Assembly: GCF_950100655.1 (NCBI RefSeq)
Contig: NZ_CATNLY010000023.1
Coordinates: forward strand, 682,001 to 746,000
DNA: 64,000 bases
Reading direction: 5' to 3'
Source of the DNA: Pleomorphomonas sp. T1.2MG-36
GTDB taxonomy: Bacteria > Pseudomonadota > Alphaproteobacteria > Rhizobiales > Pleomorphomonadaceae
Shown in pieces: positions 16,051 to 24,697 of the stretch. The first letter of the stretch is position 1, and each line of letters opens with the position of its first letter. Both the position numbers and the translations under genes were made by a program. The notes under the pieces are model-generated. The model did not search any database and was not told the DNA's origin. It saw nothing but the letters and a program-made list of their open reading frames with translations.

Positions 16051-18527
16051 TCTCCATTCCGGACCGCTTTTCGCCACCGCTGCCCATCGACGCGGTGCTG
16101 GACGACGTCCGAGCATCACTTGCGACCAGCCCTCGCCTCGTTCTTGTCGCCGCCCCCGGCGCCGGCAAGACGACGCGGGTGCCGCTGGCGTTGCTCGGCG
16201 CGCCCTGGCGGCGGAACAAGCTGATCGTCGTTGAACCGCGCCGCATAGCCGCCCGCGCCGCGGCGGCGCGCATGGCCGAAAGCCTGGGCGAGAGCGTCGG
16301 CCGGACGGTCGGCTACCGGGTCCGCATGGACTCGAAGGTGTCGGCGAACACGGTGATCGAGGTCATCACCGAGGGCGTATTCACGCGCATGATCGTCGAG
16401 GATCCGCTTCTCGAAAGCGTGTCGGCGGTGCTGTTCGACGAGTTTCACGAACGCTCGCTCGACGGCGATCTCGGCCTCGCGCTTGCGCTTGACGGGGCGG
16501 CCCTCAGGGACGACCTCAGGATCGTCGTGATGAGCGCCACGCTCGACGGCGGGCGCGTGGCCTCCCTTCTCGGCGATGCGGCGGTTGTCGAGAGTGCCGG
16601 TCGCGCCTTTCCCGTGGAGACGCGCTACATCGACCGCGACCCGCTCCTTCGCTTCGAGGATCAGGTTGCCGAGGCGACACTTCGAGCCCTGAGGGAAGAG
16701 GACGGCTCGGCCCTGGTCTTCCTGCCGGGACAGGCGGAAATACGCCGTGTCGCCGAACGGCTTGCCGACCGTCTGCCGGCCGGCGTCCGACTCGCGCCGC
16801 TCTACGGCGCCCTGACCGCCGCCGAGCAGGATTTTGCGATCCGTCCCTGCCGCCCGCCGGAGCGCAAGGTGGTGCTCGCCACCGCCATCGCCGAGACGTC
16901 GCTGACCATCGACGGCGTGCGCCTCGTCATCGATGGCGGCCTCTCCCGCGTTCCGAAGTACGAACCGGACACCGGCCTGACGAGGCTTGAGACGGTGCGC
17001 GTGTCCCGCGCCTCCGCCGACCAGAGGCGCGGCCGCGCCGGCCGCACCGAACCGGGCGTCTGCTGGCGTCTCTGGAACGAGGGGCAGACGGCGGCCTTGC
17101 AGCCCTATTCGACGCCGGAGATTCTCGAGGCCGATCTCAGTCAGTTGGCGCTCGACCTTGCCGCCGTCGGCATCCGCGACCCTGCCACCCTCGCCTTTCT
17201 CGATCCACCGCCCAAGCCGGCCTGGAACGAGGCGACGGAGCTGCTGCGCGGCCTCGACGCCCTCGACGACGACGGGCGCATCACCGCCGAGGGCAAGGCG
17301 CTGGCGCGCCTGCCTCTGCCGCCGCGCCTCGCCCACATGATCCACCGGGCGGTGGAGTTCGGTGCGGCCCGATTGGCGGCAGACATCGCCGCGATCCTGA
17401 CCGAGCAGGGCCTGGGTGGCGACGCCACCGATCTTGCCGACCGTCTTCAACGCTTCCGCGCCGACCGCGGGCAGCGGGCCGCCGATGCACGCACCATGGC
17501 GGCCAGATGGGCAAAGCTGGCGGTGGGAGGCGATGCTCCCGCACCGTCGCTGGCGCTGCTTGCTCCGGGCGCCGTCCTCGCCCTCGCCTATCCCGACCGT
17601 GTCGCCGAGGCGCGCGGGCAGCCGGGAGCCTTTCGCCTCGCCAGCGGTCGAGGCGGGCTGCTGGAGGAACATGACCGGCTGGCCAAGGAAGGCTACATTG
17701 TCGTCGCCGATCTCGCCGGCAAGGCGGAGCGGGCGCGCATCCGGCTGGCGGCAGCCATTTCCCGCGACGAGATCGAAGCGCTGTTTGCTTCCCGGATCGT
17801 CGCGGAAACCGTCGTGCAGTTCGACCCGACGGCTCGCGCCGTCCGTGCCCGTCGCATCCGCCGGCTCGGCGCGGTTAAACTCGCCGAGGAGCCGGTGGCC
17901 GCGCCGGCCGGAGCGGAGACGCTCGACGCGCTCTTGTCGGGCGTGCGCCGCATCGGCGTCGATCGCCTCGGCTGGTCGAAGGAGCAACGACGGCTGCGGG
18001 AACGGGCCTGTTTTCTCAACCTTACCGTTGGCGATCCTTGGCCCGACCTTGCCGACGCCGCGCTCGCGAGCACCCTCGACGACTGGCTCGGACCGGTCGT
18101 CGATGGCGTGACGCGGTTCGACGATATCGACGCGGCTCTGCTCGGCATCGCGCTCGACCGGCTACTCCCCTACGGCCTCCGGCAGGATATGGACCGGTTG
18201 ATGCCGAGCCATTTCGAAGCGCCGACCGGCAGTCGCGTTCCCATCGACTACGCGGCCGACGGCGGACCGGCCGTGGAGATCAGGGTACAGGAGCTGTTCG
18301 GCCTCGACCGCCATCCGGCCGTGGCCGGCGGCCGTGTGCCACTGACGCTGGTGATGACTTCGCCAGCCCACCGGCCGATCCAGACGACAAAAGATCTGCC
18401 CGGCTTCTGGCGCGGCTCGTGGAAGGATGTCGCCAAGGATCTCAAGGGGCGCTACCCGAAACATCCCTGGCCGGACAACCCGCTTGCCGCCGAGCCAACC
18501 CGGCGCGCCAAGCCGCGCGGCACCTGA
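16047..18527 (+). CDS. hrpB: ATP-dependent helicase HrpB
   Basis: An 826-residue DEAH-type helicase, close to the usual length of HrpB (about 810). Motifs in order: Walker A A-P-G-A-G-K-T-T (36-43), D-E-F-H-E-R-S (motif II, about 131), S-A-T-L-D-G (motif III), E-T-S-L-T-I-D-G-V (motif V) and Q-R-R-G-R-A-G-R (motif VI, about 330), then HA2-like and HrpB C-terminal regions. It probably remodels RNA or RNP; its cellular role in most bacteria is unclear. The start is GTG at 16047, sharing bases with the upstream stop, so it depends on translation of the transglycosylase gene. Confidence 0.93.
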   Translation: MISIPDRFSPPLPIDAVLDDVRASLATSPRLVLVAAPGAGKTTRVPLALLGAPWRRNKLIVVEPRRIAARAAAARMAESLGESVGRTVGYRVRMDSKVSANTVIEVITEGVFTRMIVEDPLLESVSAVLFDEFHERSLDGDLGLALALDGAALRDDLRIVVMSATLDGGRVASLLGDAAVVESAGRAFPVETRYIDRDPLLRFEDQVAEATLRALREEDGSALVFLPGQAEIRRVAERLADRLPAGVRLAPLYGALTAAEQDFAIRPCRPPERKVVLATAIAETSLTIDGVRLVIDGGLSRVPKYEPDTGLTRLETVRVSRASADQRRGRAGRTEPGVCWRLWNEGQTAALQPYSTPEILEADLSQLALDLAAVGIRDPATLAFLDPPPKPAWNEATELLRGLDALDDDGRITAEGKALARLPLPPRLAHMIHRAVEFGAARLAADIAAILTEQGLGGDATDLADRLQRFRADRGQRAADARTMAARWAKLAVGGDAPAPSLALLAPGAVLALAYPDRVAEARGQPGAFRLASGRGGLLEEHDRLAKEGYIVVADLAGKAERARIRLAAAISRDEIEALFASRIVAETVVQFDPTARAVRARRIRRLGAVKLAEEPVAAPAGAETLDALLSGVRRIGVDRLGWSKEQRRLRERACFLNLTVGDPWPDLADAALASTLDDWLGPVVDGVTRFDDIDAALLGIALDRLLPYGLRQDMDRLMPSHFEAPTGSRVPIDYAADGGPAVEIRVQELFGLDRHPAVAGGRVPLTLVMTSPAHRPIQTTKDLPGFWRGSWKDVAKDLKGRYPKHPWPDNPLAAEPTRRAKPRGT

Positions 18528-18911
18528 TCAGCGAACGTTCAGCGTGACGTCATAGGTCGTGTAGCTGTAGCGCATTTCGGACGTATCGACGGCATAACCC
18601 AGGCTGACCGACAGATGATCGGTGCCCCGGAAGCCCTTGGCCGACGTGTAGTAAAATTTGGTGCCGACAAACTTGCGTCCCTGACAGGGCGGTTCAACGG
18701 CAATGAACGTCTCCCGACGCACGACCAGCTTGCCATGGTCCGGTTCCTTCAAGATCTTAGTCCTGAACTGACCGGAGGAAACGCAGTTATCCGTATAGAT
18801 ATACATTTCCTTAGATTCCGTCCGCCCCGATCTGACGTCGAAGTTGAGATCTTCGGCATGGGCAGCGGTGATCAGCGGCAGCAGCGCCGCGGCGGCAACA
18901 AAAAGACGCAT
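18528..18911 (-). CDS. Small secreted protein of unknown function
   Basis: A 127-residue protein with a clear signal peptide (M-R-L-F-V-A-A-A-A-L-L-P, cleavage expected after A-A-H-A at 16-19). The mature part is beta-rich, with two cysteines (about 43 and 76) that could form a disulfide and a repeated tyrosine/threonine pattern near the end. I do not recognise the family. A run of six G precedes ATG 18911. It lies downstream of the sulfate transporter operon on the same strand and ends exactly where hrpB ends on the other strand. Its GC is lower than that of its neighbours. Confidence 0.7.
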   Translation of the reverse strand: MRLFVAAAALLPLITAAHAEDLNFDVRSGRTESKEMYIYTDNCVSSGQFRTKILKEPDHGKLVVRRETFIAVEPPCQGRKFVGTKFYYTSAKGFRGTDHLSVSLGYAVDTSEMRYSYTTYDVTLNVR

Positions 18912-19012
18912 GAATCCCCCCGATACAATCCCTCGCTTTGCGCAAGGGATGTTTCCAATTGTAACTCTTATCAAGGGCTGCATAACGTCGCAATTGCCGC
19001 GACGTCGTCGCA

Positions 19013-20056
19013 TCAACCGGAGAACAGGCCCGCCGCCCGGATCTCCAGCGCGGCGCGGTCGCCGATGCGAGGCGGTTCCCGATCGGCCGGCGTCAGCGCC
19101 TCGATCACCGTGTCGGTGCCATCGGCACGGAAGCCGATCCGGCGCGAGGATCCCGACCGATGCAGCGAAACCACCGTCGCCCACAGCCCCTCGCCGTCGC
19201 GGCGGAAGGCGACATGCTCGGGACGGACATAGAGCTTGGCCGGGCCGTCGAACAGAAGCGGCGGCAGCTTCGGGATCGACACCTCCTGCTGGCCGACGAA
19301 GGGGCGCCCCTTGTCGACGCGGACATCGAGGCGGACCGACTCGCCGATGAAATCGAACACGAAGGGGGTTGCCGGCCGGTCGTAGACGTCCTCGGGCGTC
19401 CCCTCCTGCTCGATCCGGCCGTCACTCATGACGACGACGCGATCGGCAAGATCCAGCGCCTCCTCCTGGTCGTGCGTGACGAACAGCGTGGTGTGGCCGG
19501 TGCGGTCATGGAACTCTCTGAGCCAGAGCCGCAGCTCCTTGCGCACCTTGGCGTCGAGGGCGCCGAAGGGCTCGTCGAGCAGCAATATCTTCGGCTCGAC
19601 GGCGAGCGCGCGGGCGAGCGCCACTCGCTGGCGTTGGCCACCGGACAGCTGGCTCGGGTAGCGGCCACCGTAGCCGGGCAACTGGATCAGGGAAAGCAAC
19701 TCCTCGACCTTGTCCCGAATGGCCGCCGCCGTCGGCCGCGTCCGGCGCGGGCGCACCCTCAGGCCGTAGGAAATGTTGTCGGCGATGGTGAGGTGCTTGA
19801 AGAGGGCATAGTGCTGGAACACGAAGCCGATCTGTCGCTCCTGCACGCTCTTGAAGCTGGCATCCTCGCCACCGAACAAGATCTGGCCGCCCGTGGGAAT
19901 TTCCAGGCCGGCGACGCAGCGCAGAAGCGTCGTCTTGCCGGAGCCGGACGGCCCCAGCAGGGCCAGCAGCTCGCCCGAAGCGACCTTGAGATCGACGCCA
20001 TGCAGGGCCGCCGTGCTGCCGAAGGTCTTCGTGAGGTTGCGAATGTCGAGTTCCAT
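19013..20056 (-). CDS. cysA: Sulfate/thiosulfate ABC transporter ATPase CysA
   Basis: A 347-residue ABC ATPase that powers sulfate import at the inner membrane. Walker [10 protein letters not shown] (about 35-43), Q-loop F-V-F-Q-H-Y-A-L-F, signature L-S-G-G-Q-R-Q-R, Walker [12 protein letters not shown] and H-loop T-H-D-Q-E-E-A are all present. The C-terminal TOBE-like domain holds V-R-P-E-H-V-A. The open frame extends upstream, but ATG 20056 with GGAG six bases before it fits the family start. It is the last gene of the cysPTWA set. Confidence 0.93.
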   Translation of the reverse strand: MELDIRNLTKTFGSTAALHGVDLKVASGELLALLGPSGSGKTTLLRCVAGLEIPTGGQILFGGEDASFKSVQERQIGFVFQHYALFKHLTIADNISYGLRVRPRRTRPTAAAIRDKVEELLSLIQLPGYGGRYPSQLSGGQRQRVALARALAVEPKILLLDEPFGALDAKVRKELRLWLREFHDRTGHTTLFVTHDQEEALDLADRVVVMSDGRIEQEGTPEDVYDRPATPFVFDFIGESVRLDVRVDKGRPFVGQQEVSIPKLPPLLFDGPAKLYVRPEHVAFRRDGEGLWATVVSLHRSGSSRRIGFRADGTDTVIEALTPADREPPRIGDRAALEIRAAGLFSG

Positions 20057-20066
20057 AGGGACTCCG

Positions 20067-20987
20067 TCAGTGGCGGTGGCCGGCGGCGAGATCGCCGGCA
20101 TAGCGATGTTCAAGCCAGGACTTGATGCCGAGAGTCACCAGCGCCAGGGCGGCAAGCAGCGAGGCGACGGCGAAGGCTGCGACGAACTGATACTCGTTGT
20201 AGAGGATCTCGATGTGCAGCGGCATGGTGTTGGTGTAGCCGCGGATATGGCCCGACACGACCGACACCGCCCCGAACTCGCCCATGGCGCGGGCGTTGCA
20301 GAGCAGCACGCCGTAGAGCAGCGCCCATTTGACGTTGGGCAGCGTCACCGTCCAGAACATGCGCCAGCCGGAGGCACCGAGCGTCAGCGCCGCCTCTTCG
20401 TCCGTGTTGCCCAACTCCTCCATCAAGGGAATGAGCTCGCGGGCGACGAAGGGGAAGGTGACGAAGATCGTCGCCATGATGATGCCCGGCAAGGCGAAGA
20501 TGATCTGGATGCCGGTCGATTGCACCAAACCGCCGAAAATGCCGTGGCTGGCGTAAAGCAGCACGTAGACGAGACCGGCGACCACCGGGGACACCGAGAA
20601 AGGCAGGTCGATCAGCGTCACCAGGAAGGCCTTGCCGCGAAAATCGAACTTGGCGATCGCCCAGGCCGCCGCAACGCCGAAGACGAGGTTGGCCGGCACG
20701 GCAATGACCGCCACCATCAGGGTCAGAAGAATGGCGTCGATGGCAGCCGGATCGGCGAAGGCTTGGAGAAACGCGCCGCTTCCCTTGCGGAAGGCTTCCA
20801 TGAAGACGGTGATCAGCGGCAGCAGCAGGAACAGGCCGAGAAACCCCACCGCCAGCCCGATCAGCAGCCGCCTGACCCACGGAGCTTCCTCGGTGGGCAG
20901 ACGGCGGCGTGACGCGCGAGCGACAGGCGACCCGGCGGCGGGCGCCTCCTCGAGCGACACGGCGAGCGCGACGGAGCCGTCAGACAT
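20067..20987 (-). CDS. cysW: Sulfate ABC transporter permease CysW
   Basis: A 306-residue inner-membrane permease with six membrane segments and the EAA loop ([11 protein letters not shown]) that contacts the ATPase. CysW and CysT form the sulfate channel. The N-terminus is hydrophilic and alanine-rich (residues 1-38). ATG 20987 was preferred over ATG 20993 because GAGG then sits at a proper distance; either way the start overlaps the end of cysT, indicating coupling. Confidence 0.92.
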   Translation of the reverse strand: MSDGSVALAVSLEEAPAAGSPVARASRRRLPTEEAPWVRRLLIGLAVGFLGLFLLLPLITVFMEAFRKGSGAFLQAFADPAAIDAILLTLMVAVIAVPANLVFGVAAAWAIAKFDFRGKAFLVTLIDLPFSVSPVVAGLVYVLLYASHGIFGGLVQSTGIQIIFALPGIIMATIFVTFPFVARELIPLMEELGNTDEEAALTLGASGWRMFWTVTLPNVKWALLYGVLLCNARAMGEFGAVSVVSGHIRGYTNTMPLHIEILYNEYQFVAAFAVASLLAALALVTLGIKSWLEHRYAGDLAAGHRH

Positions 20988-21822
20988 GACCATACCTCGC
21001 GCGCGCCCGGGCCTGGATCAGATTGATGAGAAGCAGCGTTCCGAAGCTGACCAGCAGCATGATGGCGGCCACGGCCGTGGCGCCTGCGTAGTCGAACTCT
21101 TCGAGCTTGATGACGATGAGCAGCGGGGCGATCTCCGAAACGTAGGGAATGTTGCCGGCAATGAAGATCACCGATCCGTATTCGCCGACCGCCCGCGCGA
21201 AAGCCAGGGCAAAGCCGGTCAGGATGGCCGGGCTGAGCACCGGCAGCACCACCGATGCGACGGTTCTGAGCCGGCCGGCGCCGAGCGTCGCGGCGGCCTC
21301 CTCGAGCTCGCGGTCGACCTCGGCCAGTACCGGTTGAACCGTGCGGACGATGAAGGGCAGGCCGACGAACACCAGCGCCAGAAAGACGCCGAGCGGCGTG
21401 AAGGCGATCTTGAGACCGAAGACGGCGGCGATGGATCCGATCCACCCCTTAGGCGCGTAAAGCGCGGTCAACGCGATACCGGCAACCGCCGTCGGCAGGG
21501 CGAACGGCAGATCGATGATCGCGTCGAAGAAGCGCCTGCCGGGAAAATCATAGCGCACCAATACCCAGGCGATCAGCAGACCGAAGGGCACGTTGAAAGT
21601 GGCGGCCGCCAAACTGGTGAGGAAGGAAAGCTTCAGCGCCGACAGCGTACGACTGTCGAGTGCCAGCGCGACGAGCTCATGCCCCCCCAGCGAAGAAGCC
21701 CGGAAGAGCAGGGCGCCAAGTGGCAGGAGTACGATCACCGCCAGATAGAGGAGCGTGAGGATGATCGTCAGGCGGAAGCCCGGCAGAACGCTCGGCTTGA
21801 CGAAGGGCGCGTTGAGGGTCAT
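20980..21822 (-). CDS. cysT: Sulfate ABC transporter permease CysT
   Basis: A 280-residue permease with six membrane segments, partner of CysW. Diagnostic stretches are [12 protein letters not shown], the coupling loop E-E-A-A-A-T-L-G-A, and [17 protein letters not shown], typical of CysT/CysU. ATG 21822 was taken because the upstream part of the frame is not protein-like. It lies 153 bp after cysP; a 7 bp hairpin follows cysP in that gap. Confidence 0.92.
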   Translation of the reverse strand: MTLNAPFVKPSVLPGFRLTIILTLLYLAVIVLLPLGALLFRASSLGGHELVALALDSRTLSALKLSFLTSLAAATFNVPFGLLIAWVLVRYDFPGRRFFDAIIDLPFALPTAVAGIALTALYAPKGWIGSIAAVFGLKIAFTPLGVFLALVFVGLPFIVRTVQPVLAEVDRELEEAAATLGAGRLRTVASVVLPVLSPAILTGFALAFARAVGEYGSVIFIAGNIPYVSEIAPLLIVIKLEEFDYAGATAVAAIMLLVSFGTLLLINLIQARARARYGHV

Positions 21823-21950
21823 CGGCCTCGCTTTCAGGGGAAGCCGGCCGACCAGGATCTCCCGGTCCGCCGGCGGCAAGGTCTTGTTCGGTCAGCGGAA
21901 AGAGAAATCCTGGCGGCGCCGTTGCGATCCACATGGCATTCCCTCCACTC

Positions 21951-21968
21951 GCCGGCAGGCATGCCGGC
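21951..21968 (-). other. Intra-operon hairpin after cysP
   Basis: GCCGGCA and TGCCGGC (21951-21957 and 21962-21968) are perfect complements with a four-base loop, placed eight bases after the cysP stop. There is no U tract, so it may limit read-through or protect the cysP mRNA 3' end. The rest of the 153 bp gap shows no convincing gene. Confidence 0.5.
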
Positions 21969-21975
21969 AGCTCGT

Positions 21976-22995
21976 TCACTGTCCCGGCTTGTAGATCTGA
22001 TCGAAGACGCCGCCATCGCCGAAGTGATAGGGCTGCGCCTTGGCCCAACCGCCGAACAGCGGATCGTCGATGCTGACCAGCTTGAGCTCGGGGATCGCCT
22101 TCAGGAGTTCGGGATCGACCAGCTTCGGCTCCGACGGCCGATAGTGGAACTTGGCGGCGAGCGTCTGCCCCTCGGCCGAGTAGAGGTATTCGAGATAGGC
22201 GCGGGCTTCCTTCTCAGTGCCGTTGGTCTTGGCGTTGCCTTCGACCACGGCGACCGGAGGCTCGGCTAGGATCGACTGGGGCGGCACCACGATGTCGAAC
22301 TTGTCGGCGCCGAACTCGTCGAGCGCCAGAAACGCCTCGTTCTCCCAGGCAAGCAGCACGTCGCCGAGTTCGCGCTGGGCGAAGGTGACGGTCGAACCAC
22401 GGGCGCCGGTATCGAGCACCGGCACGTGCTTGTAGAGCCTGGCAACGAACTCGCGGATCTTCGCCTCGTCGCCGGCATACTGGTTGGCCGCCCAGGCCCA
22501 GGCGGCAAGATAGTTCCAGCGGGCGCCGCCCGATGTCTTCGGGTTGGGCGTGATCACCTCGATGCCGTCCTTGACGAGATCGCCCCAGTCGTGGATGCCC
22601 TTGGGATTGCCCTTGCGGACCAGGAACACGATGGTCGAGGTGTAGGGAGCGGAGTTGTGCGGCAGCTTGCCGCGCCAATCGGCCGGGATCTTGCCCGTCC
22701 TCTCGGCGATGGCGTTGATGTCGCTCTCAAGGGCCAGGGTGACCACGTCGGCCGGCAGACCGTCGATAACCGCGCGGGCCTGCTTGCCGGAGCCGCCATG
22801 GGAGGCACGAATGGAGATGTCCTCGCCGGTCTCCGCCTTCCAGTGGGCCGCGAAAGCGGCATTGTAGGCTTCGTAGAACTCGCGCGTCGGATCGTAGGAG
22901 ACGTTGGTCAGCGTGACCGCCAACGCTGGAGCGGCTAGCGCGAGCGGCGCCGCGATCATGGCGGCGAACAATCCCAGACGTTTCGAGCCTCTCAT
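21976..22995 (-). CDS. cysP: Periplasmic sulfate-binding protein
   Basis: A 339-residue substrate-binding protein of the sulfate ABC importer. A signal peptide covers about residues 1-26 (ends A-P-A-L-A). The mature protein has [22 protein letters not shown] and [12 protein letters not shown], the conserved sulfate-binding stretches of CysP/Sbp. It is the first gene of cysPTWA. GGAGA precedes ATG 22995. A structured leader lies 41-90 bases upstream. Confidence 0.93.
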   Translation of the reverse strand: MRGSKRLGLFAAMIAAPLALAAPALAVTLTNVSYDPTREFYEAYNAAFAAHWKAETGEDISIRASHGGSGKQARAVIDGLPADVVTLALESDINAIAERTGKIPADWRGKLPHNSAPYTSTIVFLVRKGNPKGIHDWGDLVKDGIEVITPNPKTSGGARWNYLAAWAWAANQYAGDEAKIREFVARLYKHVPVLDTGARGSTVTFAQRELGDVLLAWENEAFLALDEFGADKFDIVVPPQSILAEPPVAVVEGNAKTNGTEKEARAYLEYLYSAEGQTLAAKFHYRPSEPKLVDPELLKAIPELKLVSIDDPLFGGWAKAQPYHFGDGGVFDQIYKPGQ

Positions 22996-23035
22996 GCTTT
23001 CAGTCTCCAGCCCTTGGCGACGCCGCGCATCGCAT

Positions 23036-23085
23036 CTGTCCGGGAGCCTCGTCTGCCTCTCAGGCTTCGAAGCGCCTCCCGACAG
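23036..23085 (-). promoter_or_regulatory. Candidate structured leader of the cysPTWA operon
   Basis: Read on the minus strand, CTGTC-GGGAG (23085-23076) pairs with CTCCC-(G)-GACAG (23046-23036): ten base pairs with one bulged base. The 29-base interior can itself fold (GCTTCGAAGC, and GCCT-GAG-AGGC). It lies 41-90 bases before the cysP ATG. I do not recognise it as SAM-II or any other named riboswitch. The remaining 251 bp between cysP and the next gene hold no gene that I can support. Confidence 0.4.
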
Positions 23086-23245
23086 GTTGAAATCCTAAAA
23101 GGACGAGTTCAATTGGCAAGAGATACCATTCCCTAGGAAACGGTCAGTTTGTAAAATTTCATTCCGCTATTGTCGCCCATTACGTACTCAGAGGCAACAA
23201 GCTTCCCGGAAGCGGCTGGTTTCCGGTGGGATTTTCCTGCGCAGT

Positions 23246-24697
23246 TCAGCCACGCATCACGTCGCGGACACGTTGGACCGCTTCGGGCAGCATCGCGGCC
23301 AGCGATCCTTCCGACGCCTGCCTCAGCAGCGACAGCGACGGATAGACGGGTGTCCTGTCTCCCTCGATCCGCCAGATCCAATTGGCCGCTCCTGGCAGAA
23401 GAGCGACACCGGGGCGCCCAAGCAGGCCTGCGAGGCGGAGCGGCAGGCCATCAATGGCGATCACCGCATCAAGTCGGCCGAGCAGCGCGGCGCAATCGAC
23501 GCGGGCGTCGACACCCGCCTCGAAATCGGGGCCGGGATGCTCGATGCGGATCGGCGCGCCAGTGACCTCCCATCCCGATGGCGCCGACGAGCGGGCAAGC
23601 ATGGCCGAGGGCAGCCGCTCAAGGGCAACGAACCGCAGGTCGCCGATGCCGGCAAGCGGCGTGAGATCGGCAAGCCCGAAGCCACCACCCCAGACAAGGC
23701 CGATGGCCGGCCGTCCCCGACCGAGATCGAGCCGGGCACTCCAACGATCGGCGAGCATCGGCTCGCTGACGAGCAGAGGGCCGATCGAGGCAAAGCTGCC
23801 GGCGGTGAGGCCGAGCCGATGCGGCAGCCCGACAAGCGGCGCCGCCGCGCCCGCCCCGTCGATCAAGCCGCCGATGTCTTCGGTGTCGGCAATGACATGG
23901 CTCACCCCGGCCAGTGCCGAGGCCAGGCGAACGTAGGGCTTGGGCACCACCAGCACGAGATCGGGCACCAGCGATCGGGCGAGCGGCAACACAGGCGCGA
24001 AAGCGGCGAGATCCAGGGGATCGGAGCCAACCCAGACGACAAGCGGGCGATCGAGCGGGACGCCATCCCAAGCCGGAAGCCTCGTCGCCCAGGCCGGACC
24101 GGTGGCGATGGCATCGAGGTCGGCAAAGCCTCCCGACATGTCGCCCAAGGCCAGCAACGCCGCCGCCCGGTCGGCGCGCGGGCGAGAGTCACCGGCCCGA
24201 CGGAAGGCTTCGACCGCGGCCAGGGGGCGGCCGGCGGCGGCCAGCGCCGAACCGAGACCGCCAAGGGCGCGCGGCTCTGCCGGATCAAGTCGCAACGCCG
24301 CCTCGAAAGCCGAGACCGCCCCGGCGGCATCGCCGGCCGCCAGACGCGTGGCGCCGAGGCGCGCGGCGAGACCGGCATCGAGCGGCTTGGCGGCACGCGC
24401 CCGTTCGAAAGCAGCGGCCGCTTCGGACAGACGCGAAGTTGCTGCGAGCGCCTCGCCGAGCGCCACGGCAATGTCGGCGCGGCCGGGCGCGGTGCGGTCG
24501 GCGCGCGTCAAGAACACGATGGCGCGGGCGTGATCGCCGTTGGCGCGCGCGGCGGCGGCAGCGCCCAGCATCGCCGGCACATGGTCCGGCAGCCGAACGA
24601 GTGCCACCTCATAGAGAGCGACCGCTTCGATCCACTTGTGCGCCTCCTCGGCGACGGCGGCACGAGCCAGCAACTGATCGACGACCGTTTCGCTCAT
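23246..24697 (-). CDS. TPR protein with one GT9/GT41-like module
   Basis: A 483-residue protein. The first 190 residues are about five TPR units (for example A-I-V-F-L-T-R-A-D-R-T-A-P-G). The rest is a degenerate GT-B-like module of the kind found after TPRs in many alphaproteobacterial proteins: P-L-V-V-W-V-G-S-D-P, a dyad P-A-I-G-L-V-W-G-G-G, and the closing A-N-W-I-W-R-I-E-G-D-R-T-P-V-Y-P. In related proteins the end reads D-W-x-W ... P-W-Y-P. The catalytic-type residues are eroded, so enzyme activity is uncertain. Its ATG overlaps the stop of the giant upstream gene by four bases, so the two are coupled. Confidence 0.7.
   Translation of the reverse strand: MSETVVDQLLARAAVAEEAHKWIEAVALYEVALVRLPDHVPAMLGAAAAARANGDHARAIVFLTRADRTAPGRADIAVALGEALAATSRLSEAAAAFERARAAKPLDAGLAARLGATRLAAGDAAGAVSAFEAALRLDPAEPRALGGLGSALAAAGRPLAAVEAFRRAGDSRPRADRAAALLALGDMSGGFADLDAIATGPAWATRLPAWDGVPLDRPLVVWVGSDPLDLAAFAPVLPLARSLVPDLVLVVPKPYVRLASALAGVSHVIADTEDIGGLIDGAGAAAPLVGLPHRLGLTAGSFASIGPLLVSEPMLADRWSARLDLGRGRPAIGLVWGGGFGLADLTPLAGIGDLRFVALERLPSAMLARSSAPSGWEVTGAPIRIEHPGPDFEAGVDARVDCAALLGRLDAVIAIDGLPLRLAGLLGRPGVALLPGAANWIWRIEGDRTPVYPSLSLLRQASEGSLAAMLPEAVQRVRDVMRG

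Noticed and set aside
21677..21936. Small minus-strand frame after a GGAGGG site between cysP and cysT
   Set aside because: It would overlap cysT out of frame for most of its length and looks like a compositional frame, not a family protein.
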